64,000 nt of DNA from Clostridiales bacterium. GTDB lineage: Bacteria; Bacillota; Clostridia; Christensenellales; Borkfalkiaceae. The position numbers and the translations under genes are program-made. The notes under the pieces were generated by a model. The model did not search any database and was not told the DNA's origin. It was given only the letters and a program-made list of their open reading frames with translations. This document shows, in pieces, positions 35,283-43,996 of the stretch (within the stretch, counting starts at the first letter, position 1; each line of letters begins with the position of its first letter). The DNA lies in the NCBI GenBank assembly GCA_015069495.1, contig SVIN01000002.1, positions 1 to 64,000 on the forward strand, in the 5' to 3' direction.

Positions 35283-36557
35283 ATGAAAAAACTGATTGAT
35301 TTTTTACACCAATCCACCACTCCTTTCCACGCAACGAAGAATGCGAAAGCATTTTTGGAAGAACGCGGATTTTGCCGTTTGTTGGAATCGGAGGATTGGA
35401 TTTTATCCGAAGGCGGGAAATATTACGTGGCGCGCGACGGCGCGGTGATTGCGTTCACCGTGGGGTCTTTGAATGATTTTTCCTATAAAATCGTGGCTTC
35501 GCACACCGATTCCCCCATGCTGAAATTGAAGGAAAATCCTGTACAAAAATCGGCATTTTACGCGACCTTAAACGCGGAGACCTACGGCGGTGGGCTGTGG
35601 TACAGTTTCCTGGACAGACCCTTAAAAATCGCAGGCAGAGTCATTCGCCGTGAAAACAACCGACTTTGCGAAGAAACGGTGACTTCACCCTTCACGGTGG
35701 TAATCCCCTCGGTGGCAATCCACCAAAACCGCGAAGCCAACCAAGGTTTTTCCGTCAATCCGCAGGTGGATTTGCAAGCGCTTGTAGGGTTGTCCTCGGA
35801 CGTGGACAATTCGGAAAATCTGCTTACCTGCATTGCAGGTGAAAACGTGGTTGCGTACGATCTTTTCCTCGTGAACGCAGACATGCCCTATTCGTTTGGG
35901 CTCAACGATGAGTTTTTGGCATCTCCCCGCATCGATAATTTGACCAGCGTATTCGCGTCATTGGAAGCACTTGCTTTCGACGAAGCGCGGGTGGGCATTT
36001 GCGTTGCCGCATGCTTGGACAACGAAGAAATCGGCAGCGGTACGGCGCAAGGCGCGGAAGGTGATTTCCTGGAAAAAGTATTACGCAGAATCGCGTATTC
36101 CTTCCGTTTTGACGACAATGAATATTATAAGGCACTTGGCAACTCGTTCGTACTGTCGGTAGACAACGCGCATGCCGTACACCCCAACCATCCTGAAAAA
36201 TCAGACACTACCAACAAGACGGTGCTTGGCGGGGGGATTGTCATCAAAAACCATGCGAACAAGGCTTACGTGACGGACGCTTTATCTGCGGCGGTTTTGA
36301 AAACTGTGTTTGACAATGCAGACGTGAAGTATCAAACCTTCTTCAACCGTTCGGACGTTAGAAGCGGTTCGACCCTCGGCAAAGCAATTATCTGTCAAAT
36401 CGGTGCATCGGGCGCAGATATCGGGTTGCCTCAGCTTGCCATGCATTCCTCTTGCGAATGTTTCAAAAAATCCGATTATGAAGAATTGTCGAAAGGCTTG
36501 TTGGCATTCTACGCGGCGCATTTCACCCGCGATGAAAACGGCATGCAGATTAATTAA
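35283..36557 (+). CDS. M18 aspartyl aminopeptidase
   Basis: A 424-residue zinc aminopeptidase of family M18 (DAP/ApeB type), which removes N-terminal acidic residues. Metal ligands are in ASHTDSPML (His), SPRIDNL (Asp), DNEEIGSGTAQGA (Glu pair), LSVDNAHA (Asp) and the C-terminal MHSSCE. The N-terminus LIDFLHQSTTPFHAT is typical. It forms large cytoplasmic tetrahedral complexes in known members. It faces a second M18 gene across two terminators. Confidence 0.92.
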   Translation: MKKLIDFLHQSTTPFHATKNAKAFLEERGFCRLLESEDWILSEGGKYYVARDGAVIAFTVGSLNDFSYKIVASHTDSPMLKLKENPVQKSAFYATLNAETYGGGLWYSFLDRPLKIAGRVIRRENNRLCEETVTSPFTVVIPSVAIHQNREANQGFSVNPQVDLQALVGLSSDVDNSENLLTCIAGENVVAYDLFLVNADMPYSFGLNDEFLASPRIDNLTSVFASLEALAFDEARVGICVAACLDNEEIGSGTAQGAEGDFLEKVLRRIAYSFRFDDNEYYKALGNSFVLSVDNAHAVHPNHPEKSDTTNKTVLGGGIVIKNHANKAYVTDALSAAVLKTVFDNADVKYQTFFNRSDVRSGSTLGKAIICQIGASGADIGLPQLAMHSSCECFKKSDYEELSKGLLAFYAAHFTRDENGMQIN

Positions 36558-36569
36558 ATGATAACCTCA

Positions 36570-36626
36570 AGCCGCGCTGCAAGGCGCGGTTTTTTATAAA
36601 AAAAAGACGGCAAATGCCGTCTTTTT
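36570..36626. terminator. Two back-to-back terminators between the M18 genes
   Basis: CCGCGC (36572-36577) and GCGCGG (36584-36589) plus TTTTTT end the plus gene. AAAAAGACGGC, AAAT and GCCGTCTTTTT (36598-36626) work in both directions. Confidence 0.9.
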
Positions 36627-36630
36627 ATAT

Positions 36631-36652
36631 TTCAACGCATACATGGTATGCC
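36631..36652. repeat. Dispersed GTAC-palindrome element, intergenic copy
   Basis: TCAACGCATACATGGTATGC with perfect GCATAC/GTATGC arms around ATG. Near-identical copies lie at 47919-47940 and, inside genes, at 5308, 9906, 17562, 56971 and 57931. Confidence 0.75.
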
Positions 36653-36655
36653 TAT

Positions 36656-38032
36656 TTACTTGATAAACGCCTTAAATGCAAGGTAAGTTTCGTATACGTC
36701 CGCTTTGGAAACTACTTCGTAAGGCGCGTGCATGGAGATAACCGCAACACCGATATCCACGGTGTTAATGTTCATTTTTGCAATATATTTCGCAACAGTG
36801 CCACCACCGCCAACGTCTACTTTACCAAGTTCACCCGTCTGCCAGATAACGCCGTTATCATCGAAAAGTTTACGGATGAAGCCCATATATTCTGCATCTG
36901 CATCGGAAGAACCGCTCTTACCGCGTGCGCCCGTGAATTTGGTTACGCCAGCACCGTGAGAGATATAGGTCGCGTTTTGCTTTTCCAAAACTTCGGGGAA
37001 GTTGGGATCAAAACCTGCGTTTACGTCTGCGGAAAGGCAGAGGGAATTTGCGCGCATAGCCGCGGAAGAAACACCTGCGGAAGCTGCAATTTCGTCAAGA
37101 AGATCGGTGAAAATTGCACATTGCATACCCGAAACGCCTTCGCTGCCGATTTCTTCCTTGTCTGCAAGAACAACCATAACGGTGTTTTCATCGGAAGTTT
37201 CATCGAACAAAGCGGTGTATGCAGGGTAAGAACATACGCGGTCGTCATGACCATACGCACCAATCAACGCGCGGTCGAAACCGATGTCTTTTGCCTTGAA
37301 TGCGGGCACCAAGGAAAGCTCTGCACTGAGGAAGTCTGCTTCCACCATACCGTATTTCTCGTTGAGAATCTTCAAAACGTTTTCTTTTACGGTTTTATCC
37401 TTGTCGTTTTCAGCCGTCGTGTAAGGAATATTGCCGAACCAAATATTCAAACCTTCCCCTTCGATGGCTTCACCGAGAGGTCTTGCGTTTTGCTTTGCAG
37501 CCAAATGGGGAAGCAAGTCGCTGATATAGAATACGGGATCGTTGTCGTCTTCGCCAATGCGCACTTCTAACTTTTCACCGTTCTTCAAGATAACCGCACC
37601 ATGCAATGCAAGGGGAATGGTTGCCCATTGATATTTACGGATACCGCCATAGTAATGGGTTTTCGCCAATGCAATGCCTTCTGCTTCATACAAAGGCACT
37701 TGCTTGAGGTCGATACGAGGGCTGTCGATGTGCGAAGCAATAATGCGCACGCCATATTTCGCAACGTCCTTTTTACCCATACGGATGAGGTAAAGATTTT
37801 TACCGCGGTTGTTGTAATAAACCTTGTCGCCAGGTTTCAATTTCATGCCGAAAGTGAAAGGCTTATAGCCTTGTTTTTCAGCTTCTGCAACCACGTAGGT
37901 GCATACTTCACGTTCCGTTTTCCCTTCGTCAAGGAAAGTTTTGTAACCTTCTGCGTAGTCGAAAATTTCTTTCAACAATTTTTCGTCTGCTTTTTCGTAG
38001 ACGTTCGTTCTTTTGTAAGCAAGTTCGCTCAT
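36656..38032 (-). CDS. M18 aminopeptidase, second type (ApeA-like)
   Basis: A 458-residue zinc aminopeptidase. It belongs to M18 but to the group with lower similarity to DAP: the His ligand is in IIASHIDSPRIDL, then HDDRVCSY (Asp), VVLADKEEIGSEG (Glu pair), LSADVNAG (Asp) and the final VISMHAPYEV (His). An additional substrate-binding segment YYGGIRKYQWATIPLALHG is present. AAGGAG precedes the ATG. Having both M18 types next to each other suggests broad trimming of acidic and neutral peptides. Confidence 0.92.
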   Translation of the reverse strand: MSELAYKRTNVYEKADEKLLKEIFDYAEGYKTFLDEGKTEREVCTYVVAEAEKQGYKPFTFGMKLKPGDKVYYNNRGKNLYLIRMGKKDVAKYGVRIIASHIDSPRIDLKQVPLYEAEGIALAKTHYYGGIRKYQWATIPLALHGAVILKNGEKLEVRIGEDDNDPVFYISDLLPHLAAKQNARPLGEAIEGEGLNIWFGNIPYTTAENDKDKTVKENVLKILNEKYGMVEADFLSAELSLVPAFKAKDIGFDRALIGAYGHDDRVCSYPAYTALFDETSDENTVMVVLADKEEIGSEGVSGMQCAIFTDLLDEIAASAGVSSAAMRANSLCLSADVNAGFDPNFPEVLEKQNATYISHGAGVTKFTGARGKSGSSDADAEYMGFIRKLFDDNGVIWQTGELGKVDVGGGGTVAKYIAKMNINTVDIGVAVISMHAPYEVVSKADVYETYLAFKAFIK

Positions 38033-38111
38033 GATAATATTTCTCCTTTGTTTTACAACTATGATTTTTTTAATTTGAAAATTTGATATGGTTTTTTAAA
38101 CCCGATACAGG

Positions 38112-38360
38112 TCGCCCCTCGTCAAAAAAGCAGAGATGCGAGCAGTTCAAGGAGCAGGAGCATTTTCGATGGGAGCGTACATAGACGTACGTGACCAAGA
38201 AAAGCGCACCTGCGACATCCCAAATACAGTTCGCAACCCGTCAAAAAAAGCAGAGATGCGAGCAAGACAAGGAGCGCGCGGCTTTGTTGCCGGGAGTGTA
38301 CAAATAGTACATGACCAAAACAAAACGCAAGCGCGACGAAGTATTGCGACGCATATATGC
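38112..38360 (+). repeat. Two-unit GTAC-core hairpin element with compensating stems
   Basis: Two units, starting 38112 and 38231 (period 119), share CGTCAAAAAAGCAGAGATGC and GGGAGYGTAC-loop-GTACRTGACC. In unit 1 the outer stem is GCAGGAGCATTTTC (38154-38167) with GAAAAGCGCACCTGC (38199-38213). In unit 2 it is GCGCGCGGCTTTGTT (38274-38288) with AACAAAACGCAAGCGC (38319-38334). The sequences differ but pairing persists. Most of the 333-base gap 38033-38365 is this element; no gene is seen in it. A T run follows at 38361. Confidence 0.85.
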
Positions 38361-38365
38361 TTTTT

Positions 38366-39292
38366 TTAATGCAGGAAGCCTTTAATGATGTATTCTTCAG
38401 CCTCTTTTTCAGTCAACCCCAAGGTCATCAGCTTGGTAAGCTGTTCCCCTGCGATTTTACCGATTGCCGCTTCGTGAATCAATTCCGCATCGATATGATT
38501 TGCAGTCAAGCAAGGCGCTGCCGTTACCGCCGCACTGTCCATGATGATGGCATCACATTCGGTATGTCCATGGCAAGGCGCGTTGCCGTTCATGGTCGAA
38601 ACGAAATGCTGAACGGATTCACCCGCCGCCACCGAACGAGACATAATATCTGCGCGGCAACCCTCACCGTTCATATCCACCACGAAATCGGTGTCAGCCA
38701 CCTGCTTGCCGTGCGTGTACAATTTTTCTTTCACGATAAAGTTCGCACCCGTCTTCATATCCGCGCGGGTAATACGCTTGGTGGAATCAATCCCTTTGAT
38801 TTGGGTCGTTTCCATCTCCATGTGCGCGCCTTCATCCAAATGCACCACCGTTTCGGGATTCATCACGTTTTTACCATTGCCGTCCCCCTCGCCGTAATGC
38901 TTTTCAACGTATTTAATTTTTGCATTCTTTCCCACGTAGAAAGTATGCACACCGTCATGACGGGAAGTCATATCCACACCGCCGCAATTGTGAATACCGC
39001 AACCTGCGACAATCACAACGTCCGCACCCTCACCGATATAAAAATCGTTGTACACAACTTCCTGCAAACCCGCTTTACTGATAATAACGGGGATATGCAC
39101 GCTTTCGTTTTTCGTACCGGGTTTGATAAAAATATCAATCCCCGATTTCCCATCCGTCTTGGATACGATGTCTATATTCGCGGTAGAGTTTCTACCCAAG
39201 CTTTCGCCGTTGCCTCGAATATTGAATGCACCCTCGGGGGTACCGTGCAAATCTGCAATCTGTAACAATAAATCTTTTTGTATTGAATCCAT
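38366..39292 (-). CDS. Short SufB/SufD-like Fe-S cluster scaffold
   Basis: A 308-residue SufB/SufD-family protein. Only the beta-helix core and the C-terminal helical domain remain (VVYNDFYIGEGADVVIVAGCGIHNCG, then GKNAKIKYVEKHYGEG and ATVTAAP-like AAVTAAPCLTANHIDAELIHEAAIGKI). The long N-terminal domain of canonical SufB (about 470 residues) is absent. Candidate cluster or sulfur ligands are Cys and His in GCGIHNCGG and PCHGHTEC. It follows sufC by 15 bases. A two-gene SufC plus short SufB arrangement without SufS, SufU or SufD matches what is described as the SUF-like minimal system (SMS). The name sufB is used loosely, so no symbol is given. Confidence 0.88.
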   Translation of the reverse strand: MDSIQKDLLLQIADLHGTPEGAFNIRGNGESLGRNSTANIDIVSKTDGKSGIDIFIKPGTKNESVHIPVIISKAGLQEVVYNDFYIGEGADVVIVAGCGIHNCGGVDMTSRHDGVHTFYVGKNAKIKYVEKHYGEGDGNGKNVMNPETVVHLDEGAHMEMETTQIKGIDSTKRITRADMKTGANFIVKEKLYTHGKQVADTDFVVDMNGEGCRADIMSRSVAAGESVQHFVSTMNGNAPCHGHTECDAIIMDSAAVTAAPCLTANHIDAELIHEAAIGKIAGEQLTKLMTLGLTEKEAEEYIIKGFLH

Positions 39293-39307
39293 ACCTGCCC
39301 CCCTCGT

Positions 39308-40027
39308 TTACATTTTTTCCGTCAAAACTTTGCAGGATTCCGCCGCCAATAATTTAGGCAAAACGTCCTCTTTTTTACCAATGTTTTGAATTTGTCCGTC
39401 CGCAATCACCACGATTTTATCCGCAATATTCAAGATGCGTTCCTGGTGGGAAATAATCAAAATATTCCCCTTGGTCTTTTCATGCATGTTTTCAAAAACC
39501 TTGATAAGATTGCCAAAACTCCAAAGGTCAATCCCCGCTTCGGGTTCGTCGAACACGGACAGTTTGGTACTGCGCGCCAAAATCGTCGCGATTTCGATAC
39601 GCTTTAACTCGCCGCCCGAAAGGGAAGCGTTGACTTCACGATCAATATAATCGCGCGCGCACATACCCACCTCGGAAAGATACGAACAAGCGTCGGACAC
39701 CTTGAGGTTTTTCCCCGCCGCGATATTGATAAGGTCGCGCACTGTCAGGCCCTTAAAACGTACGGGCTGTTGAAACGCATATGAAATTCCCTTCTTTGCA
39801 CGTTCGGTAATCGACAAGTCGGTGATATCCTCACCGTCCAAGTAAATACGCCCTTCCGTCGGGGTCAAAATCCCCGCGATAACCTTGGCAAGAGTGGATT
39901 TTCCCCCGCCGTTTGGACCTGTGAACGCCACGAAGCGTTCGTCTAAGGTCAAGTTGATATTTTTTAAAATTTGCTTCTCACCCAGTTCATCCTGCACGTG
40001 ATAGCTGATATTTTCTAACTGTAACAT
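39308..40027 (-). CDS. sufC: SufC-type Fe-S assembly ATPase
   Basis: A 239-residue cytoplasmic ABC ATPase. Walker A is GPNGGGKST at 37, Q-loop YAFQQPVRF, signature SLSGGELKRIEIATIL, Walker B LSVFDEPEAGIDLW and the switch His in ILIISHQERIL. The text EPEAGID is characteristic of SufC. It drives conformational change in the partner scaffold during cluster assembly. GAGGAAG precedes the ATG. A palindrome (ATACCATACTGTGGTAT) sits in the promoter, so an Rrf2-type regulator may control the operon. Confidence 0.92.
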   Translation of the reverse strand: MLQLENISYHVQDELGEKQILKNINLTLDERFVAFTGPNGGGKSTLAKVIAGILTPTEGRIYLDGEDITDLSITERAKKGISYAFQQPVRFKGLTVRDLINIAAGKNLKVSDACSYLSEVGMCARDYIDREVNASLSGGELKRIEIATILARSTKLSVFDEPEAGIDLWSFGNLIKVFENMHEKTKGNILIISHQERILNIADKIVVIADGQIQNIGKKEDVLPKLLAAESCKVLTEKM

Positions 40028-40061
40028 ACTTCCTCTTTTGAAAGTTTTTCTTTATCATAAT

Positions 40062-40078
40062 ATACCACAGTATGGTAT
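40062..40078 (-). promoter_or_regulatory. Palindromic operator candidate upstream of sufC
   Basis: ATACCA, 5 bases, TGGTAT, located 35 bases before the sufC start codon and overlapping the probable -10 region (GGTATATTATGAT on the minus strand). Rrf2-family Fe-S and cysteine regulators (IscR, CymR, SufR) bind inverted repeats of this size. No regulator gene is nearby. Confidence 0.5.
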
Positions 40079-40092
40079 TTCTTAAACATAGT

Positions 40093-42273
40093 TTAAGGAT
40101 TTACGGTCAAATTTCCGTTATTATCCCTGGTATACGGGCATTCGTACGCGGTATTGCCTTGCAAAAAATATACCCGCAAGGGGGTAATATCCGCCACCGC
40201 CAACGTATTGGCAATCACAGCAGACATTGTATCGGGTGTAATCGCCGTCATATCGCTTGCGGAGACTTTACCGCCAAGAATCAAGTTTAAACCACCGAGC
40301 AGAGTACCCGTCAGTTTCACCGCGGGATATCCGTCCATACCGACAAAATCCAAACGCACGGTGAAGGGACGGTTTGCGACAATCGAACCTATCGTCACGT
40401 TGGACGACGACTTTTTCCCAGTGCTGTACAACATCGCACCCTCTTCCGATATCACGTTTTTCACCGTCAAATGATCGGCGGTTAAGTGATACAGCGCGGT
40501 ATCTTTTTTCATCTGTAAAAGCTCTATCTCCGCTTCGCCGTTCACCCGCAAAACCCCGCTGATGGATTCCACCTGCCGAACCTGCAATTTACCGTTCAAT
40601 ATCGCGTACCCCGACTGCGTATCTACACAAATCATCGTACCTGTCAAACTGTCAAGGTTTAATTCCACCCCGTCCGTTAAAATCAAATCCGCGTCCGACG
40701 CGTGGATGTTCCCGCCAATCCAAGTCAAATCTTTCAACGTCACGTCCCCTTGCAAAGCAACCGTTTCAGGTCCGTTCAAGAAGGCGGGGATATAACTGTG
40801 TTCGTTGACTTGATAACGTTTTGCCGAGATGGTCATCCCCGCGGTTTTAGGGATTTTTTTCTTCGTAAACGATGCGCCCTGCGGGTAGACAATTTTCCCC
40901 GCTTCCATTTGCGCAAAGGTATCAGGATAGAGAATAATCTCGTACATGCTACCCTCGTTTACCATTTTTTCAATCGCTTCATCCATGGTCGGCACAAGCG
41001 CACCCCACATACCGTTTTCCTGTAACCGCACAGGATTTAACCTCGCATTCGACAAGGCAGGCAGGGGGACTTGATACGCCAAGCCGTCCGCTTCAGACGA
41101 ATCAATTTGGTGGGTCAAGGCAAATTCTTCCGCGCCCATACAAAACCATTTTCGGTCAATAAATTGCGGGGACGTTTTCTCAAAGCCGTCGTTCCACGTT
41201 ACGTCTACGTTATACCACACGTCGTCCAATTGTAAAATATTCCACGCATGTCCAACGCCCGTTTGCAAATCTTTACCCGTGACCGTCCAACATTCCAACC
41301 CGAACAAATCGCAAAGGTAAGCATAACTTTCCGCGTAAGCTTCGCAAACACCCGCGCCCTTCGTTGCCCAACCGACCAAGTTGTGCGCCCACGGCTCGTC
41401 CGCAGGGGTTACACCGTCCGCTTTATAACTGTACGCCATATTCGACGCCAAGTAGTCACTGATTGTCAAAGCAAACTCTACCTCGCTCATCAAATCGTTT
41501 AAATGTCTGTCACAATCCAACGCGGCGTTTTGAATCGCTATCCGCAAAGCATCGCGGTCGGCGCGCTTGGCGTATTCGCCATCGATACACAGCCAAAACG
41601 TATCGCCCACGGTGCAAAATTGCGTACCGATATAGTAAAATTCGGGACAATCCTGACGGAATGTGCGCCAAACCTCTTGTTGGCTTTCGTAGGAAATGCC
41701 GTAGCCGCTGCAATCGATTTTCGCAATCGGATAATACGGTTTCTCCCCCACGATTTCCTCTGTCACGTCCCCGCCCGTTTCATCGAAAGCAAGGGTTGCG
41801 TCAAAGAGTTGGTTGTATAAATTCTGTTTCCCCGCCGCCACGTCTTCATCCAAACGAAGTTGGGTATATCCGTACCGCGAGGCAGCTGCTCTTGGTGTAA
41901 AATCTAAGGGTTCTACACGCCCCAAATCTTTCCAAGTACCATCTGTATAGTAAGCAATTTTATGCCCGAACGCATCCACGTCTTCCCGCAATAAATCGCT
42001 GGTCGGCTGTTCAGGGATTGGAAAGTCCTCCCACGTCAAGGAATCGTCTTCCGAAGAAGTTTCCTCGGATGAATCCACACTCGACGATTCCTCGCTATCG
42101 GACGTTTCCTCACTATCGAGAGATTCTTGCGATTGCGTATTCTCCACAACCGTTGAATCCGCGATGGATGAAGCTGAATCGGAATGGTCAGTGTTTGAAT
42201 TTTTACAGCCGATAAACGAACAAGCCGTCATCAGCGCAAGCACCGCGCAAAATAAACTCCGCGTACCCTTCAT
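40093..42273 (-). CDS. Lipoprotein with transglutaminase-like domain
   Basis: A 726-residue lipoprotein: signal peptide with lipobox CSFIGC (Cys near residue 23), then a Ser/Glu/Asp-rich linker of about 60 residues. A transglutaminase-like cysteine-protease fold (about residues 220-380) has Cys in GAGVCEAYAESYAYL, His in GVGHAWNIL and Asp in WYNVDVTWND. The C-terminal third is a repeat-rich beta-helix region (LKDLTWIGGNIHASDADLILTDG). Such domains cut or cross-link surface proteins or process peptidoglycan-linked peptides. The ATG at 42273 has AGGGGG upstream. It is the last gene of the corC operon. Confidence 0.85.
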   Translation of the reverse strand: MKGTRSLFCAVLALMTACSFIGCKNSNTDHSDSASSIADSTVVENTQSQESLDSEETSDSEESSSVDSSEETSSEDDSLTWEDFPIPEQPTSDLLREDVDAFGHKIAYYTDGTWKDLGRVEPLDFTPRAAASRYGYTQLRLDEDVAAGKQNLYNQLFDATLAFDETGGDVTEEIVGEKPYYPIAKIDCSGYGISYESQQEVWRTFRQDCPEFYYIGTQFCTVGDTFWLCIDGEYAKRADRDALRIAIQNAALDCDRHLNDLMSEVEFALTISDYLASNMAYSYKADGVTPADEPWAHNLVGWATKGAGVCEAYAESYAYLCDLFGLECWTVTGKDLQTGVGHAWNILQLDDVWYNVDVTWNDGFEKTSPQFIDRKWFCMGAEEFALTHQIDSSEADGLAYQVPLPALSNARLNPVRLQENGMWGALVPTMDEAIEKMVNEGSMYEIILYPDTFAQMEAGKIVYPQGASFTKKKIPKTAGMTISAKRYQVNEHSYIPAFLNGPETVALQGDVTLKDLTWIGGNIHASDADLILTDGVELNLDSLTGTMICVDTQSGYAILNGKLQVRQVESISGVLRVNGEAEIELLQMKKDTALYHLTADHLTVKNVISEEGAMLYSTGKKSSSNVTIGSIVANRPFTVRLDFVGMDGYPAVKLTGTLLGGLNLILGGKVSASDMTAITPDTMSAVIANTLAVADITPLRVYFLQGNTAYECPYTRDNNGNLTVNP

Positions 42274-42286
42274 CTCAAGCACCCCC

Positions 42287-42949
42287 TTAAAAAATTTCCA
42301 TCAATCCGCCGTGCAATTTCAGCCAGTTGCGTTTTTCCTTCCAATCGGGCACGTAAACCGCCACCTCATCCCAAAACTCTTTCGAATGATTTTTGTGCTT
42401 TGTGTGCGCAAGCTCATGCACGATTACGTATTCTATCACCTCTTTCGGGGTGTAAATTAAACGAAAGGAATAATGCAATGCATCGTTTGCCGAACACGAA
42501 CCCCAACGTCCGCGCGCCGAAGTCACCATAACAGAGCGATAGGTTGTCCCCATTTTTACAGCCGTCTTTGCCGTAACCTCGTTGAAAATGCGTTTGGCAT
42601 TGTTTTTTAGCCATTTCACCAAACGTTCGCGAGAGTTTTGTTCGGGTAAATAAATGATATTTTGTTCCTCGTCATAACCCACTCTTGCCGTGGGAACAAC
42701 GCGAATCGTGCAAGTTTTACCAAGCAAAGTCATTTGATAACCGTCAAGATTTTCGGGCGGTAATTGAATACCTGCCCCCTTCTTTTCCGCTTGTTTGCGC
42801 AAAATCCAGTTTTCCTTTTCTTGGATAAAAGCAAAAATCCGCGCCTCACTGCAACGTTTGGGCGCGCGGACAATCAACCGACCGAACGAATCGATGGTGA
42901 TTGTCAGCGTCTTGCGGCGGGAACGGATAATTTCATCGGGTTGTATCAT
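42287..42949 (-). CDS. YgjP/SprT-like zinc metallopeptidase
   Basis: A 220-residue protein of the YgjP/WLM (DUF45) family. The zinc motif HELAHTKHKNHSKEFW gives HExxH and the third His near residue 185. Upstream are RGRWGSCSANDALHYSFRLIYTPKEVIEYVI, a family feature, and the N-terminal beta part LTITIDSFGRLIVRAP. The peptidase is probably cytoplasmic; substrates are unknown. Codons near 42766-42781 include the dispersed element ATACCTGCCCCC (protein GAGIQLPP). It is the third gene of the corC-galE operon, 15 bases after galE. Confidence 0.88.
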   Translation of the reverse strand: MIQPDEIIRSRRKTLTITIDSFGRLIVRAPKRCSEARIFAFIQEKENWILRKQAEKKGAGIQLPPENLDGYQMTLLGKTCTIRVVPTARVGYDEEQNIIYLPEQNSRERLVKWLKNNAKRIFNEVTAKTAVKMGTTYRSVMVTSARGRWGSCSANDALHYSFRLIYTPKEVIEYVIVHELAHTKHKNHSKEFWDEVAVYVPDWKEKRNWLKLHGGLMEIF

Positions 42950-42964
42950 ACAAAGCCGCCCGAA

Positions 42965-43978
42965 TTATTCTTCGTAACCTCTGGGGTTGCCGCTTTGCCA
43001 TTTCCACTGCGAAGCGCACATTTCTTCAATGCCGAATTTCGCTTCCCAGTGCAATTCTTTTTTCGCCTTATCGGGCGCCGCGTAGCAAGACGCGATATCC
43101 CCAGGACGGCGTTCACAAATTTTATAGGGTAAAGTTTTCCCGCACGCCTTTTCAAACGCGTGAATCATATCCAATACACTGTATCCGTGACCTGTGCCGA
43201 GGTTGTAAATATGCACACCGCTATCATTGCAATGTTCGATTGCCGCAATATGCCCATTCGCCAAATCCACCACGTGGATATAATCGCGCACACCCGTACC
43301 GTCGGGCGTATCGTAATCGTTGCCGTAAACGCTGATGCAAGCCAATTTACCGCTGGCAACCTGTGCAACGTAAGGCATCAAATTGTTGGGGATACCTTTG
43401 GGGTCTTCCCCGATTAAACCGCTTTCATGCGCACCAACGGGGTTGAAATAACGAAGTAAAATAATATTCCACGCATTGTCCGCCTTGTACAAATCCTGCA
43501 TGATGTTTTCCATCATCAATTTGGTACTGCCGTAAGGATTGGTGGTCGAAAGACGGCAATCTTCATCCAAGGGCAAGCGTTCGGGGTCGCCGTACACCGT
43601 TGCCGAAGACGAAAAAATAATCTTCTTCACGTTGTATTTGTCCATAACTTTCAGCAAAGACACCGTACCGCTGATATTATTTTCGTAATATTTCAAAGGA
43701 ATTCGACAGCTTTCGCCAACCGCTTTCAACGCCGCAAAGTGAATGACGGCATCAAACGTATGCGCAGAAAAAATTTCGTCCATCTTTTCTTCATCGCGGA
43801 TATCCGCTTCGTAAAAGGTCACCGTTTTCCCCGTGATATTTTGCACACGGCGCAAACTCTCGAAAGAAGAATTGACAAAATTGTCTACAACAACTACGTC
43901 ATAATTCTTGTTTAATAATTCTAATACGGTATGCGAGCCAATATAACCGCTGCCGCCTGTAACCAAAATCGTTGCCAT
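42965..43978 (-). CDS. galE: UDP-glucose 4-epimerase
   Basis: A 337-residue short-chain dehydrogenase/reductase that interconverts UDP-glucose and UDP-galactose. The NAD site is VTGGSGYIGSHTVLEL at residue 5, the catalytic Ser in FSSSATVYGD and the Tyr and Lys in NPYGSTKLMME. Typical galE features are PVGAHESGLIGEDPKGIPNNLMPYVAQVA and the C-terminal RRPGDIASCYA. The length is normal. It lies 18 bases after corC and 15 before the metallopeptidase. UDP-galactose may feed surface glycan synthesis. Confidence 0.95.
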   Translation of the reverse strand: MATILVTGGSGYIGSHTVLELLNKNYDVVVVDNFVNSSFESLRRVQNITGKTVTFYEADIRDEEKMDEIFSAHTFDAVIHFAALKAVGESCRIPLKYYENNISGTVSLLKVMDKYNVKKIIFSSSATVYGDPERLPLDEDCRLSTTNPYGSTKLMMENIMQDLYKADNAWNIILLRYFNPVGAHESGLIGEDPKGIPNNLMPYVAQVASGKLACISVYGNDYDTPDGTGVRDYIHVVDLANGHIAAIEHCNDSGVHIYNLGTGHGYSVLDMIHAFEKACGKTLPYKICERRPGDIASCYAAPDKAKKELHWEAKFGIEEMCASQWKWQSGNPRGYEE

Positions 43979-43996
43979 ATTTTTGACCTCACTTTT

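Noticed and set aside
36614-39265. Long plus-strand frames opposite the second M18 gene and the SufB-like gene
   Set aside because: The minus-strand frames match known families fully; the plus frames do not.
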